A stretch of DNA of 8,348 bases from Saprospiraceae bacterium (GCA_021739805.1 JAIPBB010000242.1:1-8348); one strand, 5' to 3'. Counted from the first letter of the stretch, positions 1 through 7,914 are shown. Program-made: numbers and translations. Notes: a model not told the origin generated them from the sequence alone.

Positions 1-23
1 AATTAATCTTTGTCTTCTATAAA

Positions 24-2133
24 TTATTCCCCCACTGTCATTCCCAAATTATAAAATACAAATGACCACATATCAGTATATTCTTCAATCACCATTTCGG
101 TTGGTTTTCCGGCACTGTGTCCGGCTTTTGATTCTATTCTTATCAGAACAGGATTTTCGCCAACATGGCATTCCTGTAATCTTGCTGCAAACTTAAATGA
201 ATGAGCTGGAACAACTCTGTCGTCGTGGTCGGCAGTTGTTATTAAAGTGGCAGGGTAGGATGTTCCTTCTTTTAAAGCATGCAAAGGTGAATATTTATAA
301 AGATATTCAAACATTTCTTTGCTGTCATCGCTTGTACCATAATCGTTTGCCCAATGGAAACCTATAGTAAATTTATGATATCGTAGCATATCCATCACAC
401 CAACAGCAGGCAAAGCAACTTTAAAAAGTTCAGGTCGCTGACACATACAAGCTCCAACTAAAAGTCCTCCATTTGAACCGCCTCTGATAGCCAGTTTTTC
501 AGATTTAGTATATTTTTCGGCAATAAGATATTCGGCAGCAGCGATGAAATCATCAAAAACATTTTGCTTTTTCATTTGAGTTCCTGCCTGATGCCAGTCT
601 TCACCATATTCTCCGCCGCCACGTAAATTTGCTTGTGCATAAACACCACCATTTTCAAGGAAAATTAAATTTGCTATACTGAACGAAGGGGGTTAAACTT
701 ATGTTAAAACCACCATAACCATAAAGCAGGGTTGGGTTTTCACCGTTTAATTCAATTCCTTTTTTATGAACTATAAACATTGGAATTTTTGTTCCGTCCT
801 TGCTTTTATAAAAAACCTGTTTTGTTTCATAAGCATCAGAATCGAAATCAATTTCCGATTTTTTGTAAACTTCTGATGTATTGTTTGCAATATCGTATTT
901 GAAAATTGTTGCAGGATAGGTAAATGATGTGAAAGTATAGAAAGCCATATTTTCATCTTTTTTTCCGCTAAAACCACCAATTGAGCCTAGCCCCGGAAGA
1001 GCGACTTCATGTTTGAAATTTCCTTCAAGGTCATAAACATAAGCTCTGTCAGAAGCATCTTTCATATAATCAGCGAATAATAATCCGCCTTTAATTGAAG
1101 CACCATTCATGGTTTCTTCTTTTTCAGGGATAAAGTCAACCCAATTTTCTTTTGCAGGATTTTGCATATCAACAGCTATGACTTTATATTTTGGAGCATT
1201 ATAATTAGTTCTGATAAGCAAAGTGTTTTCAACTCTATCAATAATTGAATAATCATAATCAAAGCCTTCGTCAATTGGAATAAATTCTGCACCTTCAACA
1301 CCAACTTCTTTGAAATAAAGAGAGTTTCCGGGTTTTCCAGGCTCGGAAGAAACCAGCATTAAAATAGATTCGTCTTCAATAGTCCCGGCATAGTTTCCAC
1401 GTTTTGGGAATTCTGGATTTTCAAATATAAGAACATCTTCTTTTTGAGTTGTTCCAATTTTATGGTAGTAAATTTTAGAGTTAAGATTTTCACCTTTTAA
1501 TTCATCACCTTCTTTTGGTTCGTCGTAACGGCTATAATAAAAACCATCACCTTGCCACGACATTCCTGAGAATTTAATCCATTTCAAATGGTCATCCATT
1601 TTTTCGCCTGTTTCGGCATTCATCAAATAAACTTCGTTCCAGTCGGAACCACCTGATGAAATACTGTAAGCAAGCAGGTTTCCGGCTTTGTTAAAAGAAA
1701 TTCCGGCTAGTGCAACAGTTCCATCTTCCGAAAAAGTGTTGGGATCGAGAAATACTTTTGCTTCACCGTCCAAACTATCTGATTTATAAATCACATATTG
1801 AGCCTGGAGTCCGTCGTTTTTATAGAAATAATATTTCCCGCCTTCTTTGAAAGGAGCTCCGTATTTAGGATAATTCCAGATATTTGTAAGTCTTTCTTTG
1901 ATTTTTTCTCTGAAAGGAATTGAATCCAAATAGGCTTCAGTAACTTTGTTTTGCTCGATAACCCATGCTTTGGTTTCTTCCGAATTATCATCTTCGAGCC
2001 AGCGATAGGGGTCGGCGACTTCAACACCAAAATAGGTGTCAACTGTGTCTCCTTTTCTTGTTCTGTCTTGTTTGCAGTTGCTCATAATCATAATAATTAA
2101 TAATGCTGCTAAATAAATTGTGATTTTTTTCAT
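24..2133 (-). pseudogene. Prolyl oligopeptidase (family S9A), lipoprotein, interrupted by a one-base frameshift
   Basis: Prolyl oligopeptidases are serine peptidases that cut short peptides after proline. The first frame (2133 down to 655) starts with a signal peptide whose likely lipobox is MSNC, Cys20 (Asn at -1 is unusual), so the product would be exported and lipid-anchored. A VADPYRWLEDD motif typical of the family (about residues 39-49) opens the beta-propeller domain, and [12 protein letters not shown] (to residue 482) begins the hydrolase domain. There the frame fails: ten unrelated residues follow, then a TGA at 655-657. The correct sequence continues in another frame to a TAA at 24-26. 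Dropping one C restores the family motif NISLTPSFS and yields 702 residues, a normal length. The catalytic triad, Ser553 in RGGSNGG, Asp637 in ADHDDRVVP and His672 in KAGHSAGKP, all lies beyond the break, so the unshifted product would be inactive. Both halves are otherwise well conserved, which suggests a recent lesion or a sequencing or assembly error. The family assignment is firm; the physiological substrate is unknown. Confidence 0.93.
688..692 (-). other. Frameshift site (five-C run) in the oligopeptidase gene
   Basis: The plus strand shows GGGGG, so the mRNA reads ACC CCC UUC GUU. With four Cs it would read ACC CCU UCG UUC (Thr-Pro-Ser-Phe), which matches the family motif NISLTPSFS and keeps the frame open to the catalytic residues. 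The break can therefore be placed within this homopolymer to a single base. Homopolymer miscounting, a true mutation and ribosomal +1 slippage at CCC-U all remain possible, with the first two more likely. Confidence 0.88.
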
Positions 2134-2346
2134 TTGAGATTTTTTTAAAATATTAATTAAGTAAGTAATAATTTCGCCTGTTAAAGAAAAGAATTTGTGT
2201 CAAATTGGGGAGTTTTCAATCAGTTTTCTAATGACTTTGCTATTTCAATAAAAAATACAGAATTCAAAATTCCATTGTAAAATTATTAAAATTTATTTAT
2301 CAAGCAATACTCAAATTGTTAATTTTGGAAATTGTTGTTTTTTTGC

Positions 2347-2378
2347 AATGATATAATGATGTAATGAAGTAATCGATA
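2347..2378. repeat. Degenerate 8-bp tandem repeat (four units)
   Basis: Four adjacent units read AATGATAT, AATGATGT, AATGAAGT and AATCGATA. The first three share AATGA and differ at one or two later positions; the fourth is more diverged. The array sits just before the palindromic repeat and may be part of the same element or a simple slippage product. No function can be assigned. Confidence 0.55.
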
Positions 2379-2404
2379 ATTGGAAGCTATTCGCCAATTC
2401 AAGG

Positions 2405-2497
2405 CGTCATTGCGACGGAGGTACGACGGAAGCAATCCCTTTTCATGAAGCGAATAAAGTTTTTGGAACAGATTGCTTCGCTTCGCTCGCAATGACG
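2405..2497. repeat. Imperfect palindromic (REP/MITE-like) intergenic repeat
   Basis: The outer arms CGTCATTGCGA (2405-2415) and TCGCAATGACG (2487-2497) are exact reverse complements over 11 bases. The inner arms GAAGCAATC (2429-2437) and GATTGCTTC (2471-2479) match over 9 bases. Between outer and inner arms are an unmatched 13-base GC-rich stretch on the left and 7 bases on the right; the central loop is about 33 bases. The element is markedly more GC-rich than its surroundings. From general knowledge, CATTGCGA...AAGCAATC repeats of this kind are dispersed in many Bacteroidetes and other bacterial genomes, and they produce false peptides resembling SLRAKRSN. An mRNA crossing the element could form a long hairpin; whether it mobilises or terminates transcription is not shown. 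Confidence 0.82.
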
Positions 2498-2551
2498 ACA
2501 ACTTCGAGCAACAAACGAGCAAAAAGTAACGAGTAATAAAAATAAAACATA

Positions 2552-3454
2552 ATGACAAAGAAAATAAAAACCGAAACCTCATGGAAGCATGATTTAACTA
2601 TTAATAGTTTTCATGATGAAGAAGTAGTTGAAAAAGCTTATAAGTCAGCTTATAAAGAATATGATGAAAATGGCAATACAATTTGCGATATTACCTATGA
2701 CAGGCAAGGAGGTATAGCTGAAAAGTATCTTTTTAAATATGATGAAAACGGCAATTTAATTGAGGAAATCATCTATTTTGATGAAGAAGAAATTGTTGAA
2801 AGGATATCTTACGAAAGAAATAGTGAAGGAGAAATTTTAAAGGAATTCAATCATTATCTTGATGACACCTATGATACAACTGAATATATGTATGAAAATG
2901 GCAAAATCATAAAAAAAGTAACAACAGATTCGGATGGTGATTCTGATGGATATGAGCAATTTGTTTATGATGGAGATAAATTATTATTATTTGAAAAATT
3001 CGATGACGAAAATGAATTGATTGAGAAAAACTCTTATAGATTCGATGAAAATGGTAATGAGATAGAAAATTCTAAATGGAATAAAGAAGATGATGCTGAG
3101 ATTATTGTGAAGACACTCTATAATGAGGCCGGGCAAAAGAATAAAATTCAGCAGTACAATAATAAAAAACAGTTGGTTGCAATTGTGAGTTTTGAATATA
3201 GTGATAAGGGAGTTATTAATAAAGTTATAGAGGAAGGTCGGAATGGAAAAACAATATTAAATTTAATCCATGATGAAAAAGGAAATGTTATAGTTCAGGA
3301 AGAACTTGCAGCAAATGATGAAATCAACCATAGAGTTGAACGAAAATACGATGATGATAGTAATGTTCTTCAATCAAAAGTTCAAATTAACAGACATGGT
3401 CAGGGAATAAATGAAGATTATACTATTGAATTCAAATATGAATTTTACGATTAA
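2552..3454 (+). CDS. Cytoplasmic YDxxGN-repeat protein of unknown function
   Basis: This 300-residue protein has no signal peptide or membrane segment and is strongly acidic. After a 36-residue head it consists of about ten degenerate repeats beginning near residues 37, 63, 87, 114, 139, 164, 190, 216, 240 and 266, a steady spacing of 24-27. The best units open with YDENGN (37 and 63), FDENGNE (164) and HDEKGN (240), and alternate with aromatic/charged strands. The pattern recalls the YD repeats of RHS and tRNA(Glc)-wall proteins, which form beta-hairpin sheets, but there is no RHS core, protease site or toxin tail, so the likeness may be only structural. The protein is probably an elongated beta-sheet scaffold. 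The start is the ATG at 2552; no Shine-Dalgarno site is visible, as is usual in Bacteroidetes. It is set apart from its neighbours by 418 and 110 bases, so context does not indicate a role. The gene is convincing; its function is unknown. Confidence 0.82.
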   Translation: MTKKIKTETSWKHDLTINSFHDEEVVEKAYKSAYKEYDENGNTICDITYDRQGGIAEKYLFKYDENGNLIEEIIYFDEEEIVERISYERNSEGEILKEFNHYLDDTYDTTEYMYENGKIIKKVTTDSDGDSDGYEQFVYDGDKLLLFEKFDDENELIEKNSYRFDENGNEIENSKWNKEDDAEIIVKTLYNEAGQKNKIQQYNNKKQLVAIVSFEYSDKGVINKVIEEGRNGKTILNLIHDEKGNVIVQEELAANDEINHRVERKYDDDSNVLQSKVQINRHGQGINEDYTIEFKYEFYD

Positions 3455-3564
3455 AAAAAGAAGATAATTAATCATATTGTAAAGCAATTATTAATTCCTT
3501 TGTTTTGGCAGAAAATATCCAATAACAAGCATCAAAAAACAAATAATTTTCAAAATGAAAATTT

Positions 3565-4386
3565 ATGAGTAAGATTTGTGCCCAATATTTCTTGTATAAT
3601 GATAAAATTCTTCATTGTGAAGACTTTGACGCATCTTTTATAACCGAGGGAATATCCATTTACGAAGTAATAAGAATTATAAAAGGAGTTCCATTGTTTG
3701 TTGAAGAGCATCTTGAAAGACTTAGCAATTCAGCAAAGATTTCAAATCTGGAACTTTGGTTTGACGAAATAACTTTAATAGAGAAAATTAAACAATTGAT
3801 TTCCATCAATGAAATCAGTGAAGGGAACATTAAATTGGTTTTTAATTATCAAAATAAACAATCCAAAAAAAACTTTCTTCTTTTCAAGATTCATCATAAA
3901 TATCCAACATCAAAGCAGATTTCAAATGGAGTAGCTGTTGCACTATTTCATGCTGAAAGGAATAATCCAAACGCAAAAATTTTAAATATTGAATTAAGCG
4001 AATCTGCAAACATATTGCTTGAAAGAAAAAATATTTATGAAGTAATTTTAGTTGACAAAAATGGTTTTATCACCGAAGGAAGTAAGTCGAATATTTTTAT
4101 GATTAAAAATGATGAAGTTTTCACTTCTCCTGTTCATGATGTTTTGCCTGGAATCACCCGACAATATGTGATTGAAATTTGTCGGGATTTGGGATTGAAA
4201 ATTTCCGAAAAACGTGTCCATGAATCAGATATCAAGAATCTTGATGCAATATTTATCACAGGAACTTCACCAAAAGTTCTGCCTATTTGCAAAGTTGATG
4301 ATGTTAAGTTTACTTTTGAAAATATCATATTGTACAAGATTATGCTTGAGTATAATGCCATTATTGAAAACTATATTTTATCATAA
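3565..4386 (+). CDS. Aminotransferase class IV (fold-type IV PLP enzyme)
   Basis: This 273-residue protein belongs to the family that includes branched-chain aminotransferase (IlvE), D-amino-acid aminotransferase (Dat) and 4-amino-4-deoxychorismate lyase (PabC). The N-terminal domain has EGISIYEVIRI (28-38) and the substrate-facing LFVEEHLERL (44-53). Lys138 in NAKILN occupies the place of the PLP Schiff-base lysine, Glu171 in ITEGSKSNIF fits the residue that pairs with the pyridine nitrogen, and LPGITR (194-199) and ITGTSPKVLPI (231-241) are the usual PLP-pocket motifs. The length fits PabC or Dat better than IlvE, which is usually above 300 residues, but specificity cannot be read from the sequence and no pabB or ilv gene lies nearby. 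The ATG at 3565 overlaps a five-codon out-of-frame ORF (3555-3572). It is probably a soluble cytoplasmic dimer with all catalytic landmarks intact. Confidence 0.92.
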   Translation: MSKICAQYFLYNDKILHCEDFDASFITEGISIYEVIRIIKGVPLFVEEHLERLSNSAKISNLELWFDEITLIEKIKQLISINEISEGNIKLVFNYQNKQSKKNFLLFKIHHKYPTSKQISNGVAVALFHAERNNPNAKILNIELSESANILLERKNIYEVILVDKNGFITEGSKSNIFMIKNDEVFTSPVHDVLPGITRQYVIEICRDLGLKISEKRVHESDIKNLDAIFITGTSPKVLPICKVDDVKFTFENIILYKIMLEYNAIIENYILS

Positions 4387-4515
4387 TTTATAATTTCCTT
4401 GAAATTAATATTTATTTTATCAATAATTTCATACTATAAAGTAAGAATCAGATTGACTTTTAAATTTATTGATTTATTGTTAATAAAAAAAACCAGTGTA
4501 AATAACCATAAGTAT

Positions 4516-4523
4516 TATATTTG
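4516..4523 (+). promoter_or_regulatory. Candidate Bacteroidetes -7 box before the receiver gene
   Basis: TATATTTG fits the Bacteroidetes -7 consensus TAnnTTTG and lies 50 bases before the ATG at 4574. No TTG-type -33 element is seen at the expected distance. The motif is easy to meet by chance in DNA this AT-rich, so the call rests mainly on position. Confidence 0.35.
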
Positions 4524-4573
4524 TTTTTCGGAATTGTTTTTCCGGATTGTGTTTTTAAATTTCTTAAATAATA

Positions 4574-4987
4574 ATGAATTATCAGGAAGTAAAAGGATTA
4601 AGCCCAAAAGATGTAGATTGGAAGGATAAAACTATTCTTATTGTAGAAGATGTTCCTTCAAGCATTATCTACTTTGAAGCTGTTCTTTCACGCACAGAAG
4701 CCAATCTTTTGTGGGCTGCAGATGGACAACAAGCTTATGATATTTGTGTTGAAAATGAAAATATCGATCTAGTGCTAATGGATTTAGGCTTACCTATAAT
4801 GTCTGGCTTTGCGGCTACTGAAAAAATACGATTTATCAGACCTGAATTAAAAATAGTAGCACAAACAGCACATCTAAGTTCAGATGAAGAACAAAAAAGT
4901 ATTGATGTTGGTTGCATTGATTTTATTTCTAAACCAATAGATATAAATACTCTAATCACCACTATTAATAAGTATGTGAAATCTTAA
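4574..4987 (+). CDS. Stand-alone response regulator receiver (CheY-like) protein
   Basis: This 137-residue protein is a single receiver domain with no output domain, so it should relay a phosphoryl group or act by protein contact. All receiver landmarks are present: the acidic pair Glu25-Asp26 in ILIVEDV, phospho-acceptor Asp70 in LVLMDLGLPIMSG, Thr98 in AQTAH, and Lys120 in the FISKP motif, with Phe117 as the likely aromatic switch residue. The first 18 residues plus DKTILIVEDV resemble the linker-receiver junction of Bacteroidetes hybrid histidine kinases, so it may descend from such a kinase (inference). No histidine kinase is encoded in the window, so its partner is unknown. It stands alone, with 187 bases before and 153 bases after it. 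The ATG at 4574 is used because the receiver core begins near residue 18 and no better start is seen. Confidence 0.93.
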   Translation: MNYQEVKGLSPKDVDWKDKTILIVEDVPSSIIYFEAVLSRTEANLLWAADGQQAYDICVENENIDLVLMDLGLPIMSGFAATEKIRFIRPELKIVAQTAHLSSDEEQKSIDVGCIDFISKPIDINTLITTINKYVKS

Positions 4988-5074
4988 TCTTTAAATTGCC
5001 GGATTGATTCTTTCTTTTTTCGGTTGATGTTTGTCCCATTATTTTTCTTACAATCAAAATAATATTTAACCTAT

Positions 5075-5119
5075 AATTACAAAAGAATGATAAAATTATA
5101 ATCAGCGAATTTTGTAATT
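5075..5119. repeat. 10-bp inverted repeat upstream of truA
   Basis: AATTACAAAA (5075-5084) and TTTTGTAATT (5110-5119) are exact reverse complements separated by 25 bases. The right arm overlaps the candidate -7 box at 5115-5122, so a protein bound here would block initiation. It may equally be chance in AT-rich DNA; the spacing is long for a typical dimeric repressor site. Confidence 0.4.
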
Positions 5120-5122
5120 TTG
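5115..5122 (+). promoter_or_regulatory. Candidate -7 box before truA
   Basis: TAATTTTG matches the Bacteroidetes -7 consensus TAnnTTTG and ends 18 bases before the TTG start, which would give a leader of roughly a dozen bases. There is no clear -33 element. It overlaps one arm of a 10-bp inverted repeat. Confidence 0.4.
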
Positions 5123-5140
5123 TGATTTAAACGGGAAAAA

Positions 5141-5896
5141 TTGAAAAACAGATATTTTATTCAACTATCATATAATGGTGCAAACTATCACGGTTGGCAG
5201 TTGCAGGATAATAGTATTAGCGTTCAACAAGTATTGAATGAAGCTATTAGTTTACTTTTAAACAGTAATATTTCCATTACCGGAGTGGGCAGAACTGACA
5301 CAGGAGTTCATGCAAAAGAGTTTTATGCTCATTTTGATTATGAAAATATCAACGAAGAACAATCAAAACAATTAGTTTACAAATTGAATAAATTTCTTCC
5401 AAATGATATTAGTATTAAAAAAATTGTTCCTGTAAAAAATGATGCAAATGCAAGATTTGATGCCATTTCAAGGACTTATAAGTACTATATTAGTCTTAAT
5501 AAAAATCCCTTTTTCGATTTATTGTCGTATTATTTGTATGGAGAGCTTGATGTCGATAAAATGAATGAAGCTGCCAAGGTTTTATTTGATTATAATGATT
5601 TTACAAGTTTTTCAAAAACCGGAACCCAGGTTAAAACAAATAATTGCAAAATCTATCATGCCGCATGGGAGCAAAATGATGAAATGCTTGTTTTTACTAT
5701 CAAAGCCGACCGTTTCTTGCGGAATATGGTCAGGGCAATTGTTGGTACTTTGCTTGATATTGGAAGAGGAAAAATCGATATTCTGGAATTCAGAAATATT
5801 ATTGAAAGTAAAAATCGCTCCGATGCCGGATATTCTGTTCCGGCAAAAGCTTTATTCCTGACTAAAATTGAATATCCTGATAGCATATTTTTGTAA
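5141..5896 (+). CDS. truA: tRNA pseudouridine(38-40) synthase TruA
   Basis: TruA converts uridines 38, 39 and 40 in the tRNA anticodon arm to pseudouridine. The 251-residue product has the usual family length. It opens with FIQLSYNGANYHGWQ (6-20), has catalytic Asp53 in GVGRTDTGVHA, then ARFDAISRTYKYYI (104-117), DFTSFSK (153-159), RFLRNMVRAIVG (191-202) and the C-terminal VPAKALFL (233-240), all in the expected order. The start is a TTG at 5141: an in-frame TGA stands at 5123-5125, no ATG lies between, and the conserved N-terminal motif begins only five residues in. GGGA at 5133-5136 is at best a weak ribosome-binding site. The gene stands 153 bases after the receiver gene and seems to have its own promoter. 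It is a soluble housekeeping enzyme and looks intact. Confidence 0.97.
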   Translation: MKNRYFIQLSYNGANYHGWQLQDNSISVQQVLNEAISLLLNSNISITGVGRTDTGVHAKEFYAHFDYENINEEQSKQLVYKLNKFLPNDISIKKIVPVKNDANARFDAISRTYKYYISLNKNPFFDLLSYYLYGELDVDKMNEAAKVLFDYNDFTSFSKTGTQVKTNNCKIYHAAWEQNDEMLVFTIKADRFLRNMVRAIVGTLLDIGRGKIDILEFRNIIESKNRSDAGYSVPAKALFLTKIEYPDSIFL

Positions 5897-5904
5897 AATC
5901 TTTT

Positions 5905-5924
5905 GAATAATTATAGAATTATTC
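5905..5924 (+). terminator. Perfect 8-bp hairpin just after truA
   Basis: GAATAATT and AATTATTC are exact reverse complements around a four-base ATAG loop, starting eight bases after the truA stop. No U-tract follows, and the stem is mostly A-T, so it is not a classical intrinsic terminator. It may mark or protect the 3' end of the truA message. Confidence 0.4.
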
Positions 5925-6001
5925 CTGAAAGCGTTGATATTATTAACTTTGAATAGTTGATAATTTTTTTTGATAATCTTAGTTTCTATTATGTCTTTAT
6001 A

Positions 6002-6009
6002 TATTTTTG
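6002..6009 (+). promoter_or_regulatory. Candidate -7 box before parE
   Basis: TATTTTTG fits TAnnTTTG and ends 17 bases before the parE ATG, implying a very short leader. TTAG at 5979-5982, 19 bases upstream, is a three-of-four match to a TTTG -33 element. The fit is modest given the local T-richness. Confidence 0.38.
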
Positions 6010-6026
6010 TTGAAAATTTGGGATAG

Positions 6027-7889
6027 ATGACGGCGGAAAACTACACAGAGGATAGTATAAAATCATTAGACTGGAAAGAGCATATCAGAATGCGTCCCGG
6101 TATGTATATCGGTAAGCTTGGAGATGGTGCTTCAAAAGACGATGGAATTTATGTTCTTATTAAAGAAGTTATTGATAACTCAGTTGATGAGTATATCATG
6201 GGTTTCGGAAATAATATTGAGGTTACAATTAAAGAACATAAGGTGACTATACGAGACTATGGAAGGGGAATTCCGCTTGGTAAAATTGTTGATTGTGTTT
6301 CGAAAATTAATACCGGAGCAAAATACGATTCCAAAGTTTTTAAAAAGACTGTTGGTTTAAATGGAGTTGGAACAAAAGCCGTTAATGCATTATCTGGTTA
6401 TTTTAGTGCACAAGCGGTGAGAGATGGGAAAACCAAAATAGTTGAATATCATAACGGTAATTTAAAAGTCGAATCAAAAGAAGAAAAAACCGACCTAAAA
6501 AACGGAACCATAATAACTTTTATTCCTGATGCCGAAATTTTTGGGAATTATCACTTCATTCATGAATATATCGAAAAACTGCTTTGGAATTATGTTTACC
6601 TTAATCGTGGACTAATAATTAATTTCAACGGAGCAAAGATTTATTCAAAAAATGGTTTAATTGATTTGTTGAATAGTAATCTCGACGAAAACATACTTTA
6701 TCCGATTATTCATTTTCATGAAGAAGACCTTGAAATAGCTTTTACTCATAATGAGAGAAAGTATAGCGAAGAATATTATTCTTTTGTTAATGGACAGCAT
6801 ACAACACAGGGTGGAACTCACCAGGCAGCTTTTCGTGAAGCAATTGTGAAAACTGTTCGTGAATTTTACAAAAAGGACTTCGACCCATCTGATGTTAGAA
6901 CTTCAATGATTGCTGCTATTAGCATTAAAATCCAGGAGCCTGTCTTCGAATCACAAACAAAAACAAAGCTAGGCTCAATACATACTGAACCCGATGGTCC
7001 AACAGTTAGAAATTATGTAACTGATATTGTTAAAAGAAACCTTGATAATTTCCTTCATAAAAACCCTGAAGTTGCTGATGCTCTGTTGAAAAAGCTTGTG
7101 CAATCAGAAAGGGAAAGAAAAGAAATGGCAGGAATTAAAAAGCTTGCTAGGGAAAGTGCTAAAAAAGCCAGCCTTCATAATAAAAAATTAAGGGATTGCA
7201 AACTTCATTTTAATAATGGCAGCGACCAAGGTCTTGAAACAACTTTGTTTATTACTGAAGGTGATTCTGCTAGCGGCTCAATTACAAAGTCAAGAAATGT
7301 TAGCACCCAGGCAGTGTTCAGTCTTAAAGGTAAACCACTAAACTGTTATGGATTAAGCAAAAAAATAGTTTACGAAAACGAAGAGTTTAACTTATTACAA
7401 ACCGCTCTAAACATTGAAGACGGACTTGATAATTTAAGATATAATAATGTTGTGATTGCTACTGATGCTGATGTTGATGGAATGCATATCAGGCTTTTAC
7501 TTTTAACTTTTTTCCTTCAGTTCTTCCCTGACCTTATCAAAAACGGTCATGTATATATTTTGCAAACGCCACTTTTTAGAGTGAGAAATAAAAAAGAAAC
7601 AAAATATTGTTATTCTGATACCGAACGACAGGATGCTGTTAACTCACTTGGTGCAAACCCTGAAATCACAAGGTTTAAAGGTCTTGGTGAAATTTCGCCT
7701 GATGAATTCAAAAATTTTATTGGTAAATCCATTCGCCTCGACCCGGTTATTTTGAAGAAAGATTCTTCCATTGCAGATGTGCTTTCATTTTATATGGGTA
7801 AAAACACTCCACAACGTCAAGGCTTCATTATTGATAATTTAAGGATAGAAAAGGATTTAGTTGAAAGTGAATTTATTGACACTGAATGA
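6027..7889 (+). CDS. parE: DNA topoisomerase IV subunit B (ATPase subunit)
   Basis: ParE is the ATP-hydrolysing half of topoisomerase IV, which with ParC unlinks replicated chromosomes. The GHKL ATPase domain shows Glu47 and Asn51 in [10 protein letters not shown], Asp77 in RDYGRGIP and the ATP-lid sequence [14 protein letters not shown] (110-123). The transducer domain carries Gln310-Thr311-Lys312 of the QTK loop. The TOPRIM domain has Glu411 in ITEGDSASG and the acidic cluster ATDADVDG (478-485), followed by [10 protein letters not shown] (549-558). At 620 residues it is shorter than most GyrB proteins, and EGDSASG with [16 protein letters not shown] (424-439) is the form I associate with Bacteroidetes ParE; GyrB normally has EGDSAGG. 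The ATG at 6027 places the [14 protein letters not shown] motif at 16-29, as in homologues. No parC follows: the next gene points the other way 66 bases on. The sequence is complete with all catalytic residues present. Confidence 0.95.
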   Translation: MTAENYTEDSIKSLDWKEHIRMRPGMYIGKLGDGASKDDGIYVLIKEVIDNSVDEYIMGFGNNIEVTIKEHKVTIRDYGRGIPLGKIVDCVSKINTGAKYDSKVFKKTVGLNGVGTKAVNALSGYFSAQAVRDGKTKIVEYHNGNLKVESKEEKTDLKNGTIITFIPDAEIFGNYHFIHEYIEKLLWNYVYLNRGLIINFNGAKIYSKNGLIDLLNSNLDENILYPIIHFHEEDLEIAFTHNERKYSEEYYSFVNGQHTTQGGTHQAAFREAIVKTVREFYKKDFDPSDVRTSMIAAISIKIQEPVFESQTKTKLGSIHTEPDGPTVRNYVTDIVKRNLDNFLHKNPEVADALLKKLVQSERERKEMAGIKKLARESAKKASLHNKKLRDCKLHFNNGSDQGLETTLFITEGDSASGSITKSRNVSTQAVFSLKGKPLNCYGLSKKIVYENEEFNLLQTALNIEDGLDNLRYNNVVIATDADVDGMHIRLLLLTFFLQFFPDLIKNGHVYILQTPLFRVRNKKETKYCYSDTERQDAVNSLGANPEITRFKGLGEISPDEFKNFIGKSIRLDPVILKKDSSIADVLSFYMGKNTPQRQGFIIDNLRIEKDLVESEFIDTE

Positions 7890-7895
7890 TTCTCT

Positions 7896-7914
7896 AAGGA
7901 TTATACCTTTTGTT
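7896..7914 (+). terminator. Weak possible terminator after parE
   Basis: AAGG (7896-7899) and CCTT (7906-7909) can pair around a six-base loop, followed by TTGTT. The stem is only four base pairs, so this is a weak candidate; it is listed because parE and the next gene converge in the 66 bases between them. Confidence 0.22.

Larger units (their letters stand above)
2134..2551. other. Divergent intergenic region with repeats
   Basis: These 418 bases separate the minus-strand oligopeptidase from the plus-strand repeat protein. The first part (about 2134-2340) is very AT-rich, with no convincing promoter toward the oligopeptidase. A TAATTTTG box at 2320-2327 fits the Bacteroidetes -7 consensus for plus-strand transcription but lies 224 bases before the next start. 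The second part holds 8-bp tandem units, an imperfect palindrome and three CGAG(C/T)AA copies (2505-2511, 2516-2522, 2530-2536). I see no tRNA-like fold or credible gene here. Confidence 0.7.

Noticed and set aside
1791..2042. Minus-strand reading frame inside the oligopeptidase gene
   Set aside because: It is out of frame with the conserved propeller sequence and is a shadow of that gene.
2405..2497. CRISPR array or insertion sequence
   Set aside because: There is a single palindrome, no repeat-spacer series and no transposase.
2319..2582. Minus-strand reading frame of 87 codons across the palindromic repeat
   Set aside because: Its peptide contains SLRAKRSN, a known artefact of translating CATTGCGA-type repeats, and it overlaps the start of the repeat-protein gene.
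2552..3454. RHS/YD-repeat polymorphic toxin
   Set aside because: There is no signal peptide, RHS core motif, toxin tail or immunity gene, and the protein is only 300 residues long.
4399..4629. Plus-strand reading frame of 76 codons before the receiver gene
   Set aside because: The peptide is low-complexity Ile/Leu/Phe/Lys from AT-rich DNA, it overlaps the well-supported receiver start, and it has no recognisable domain.
5565..5861. Plus-strand reading frame of 98 codons inside truA
   Set aside because: It lies wholly within a conserved gene in another frame and has no family features.
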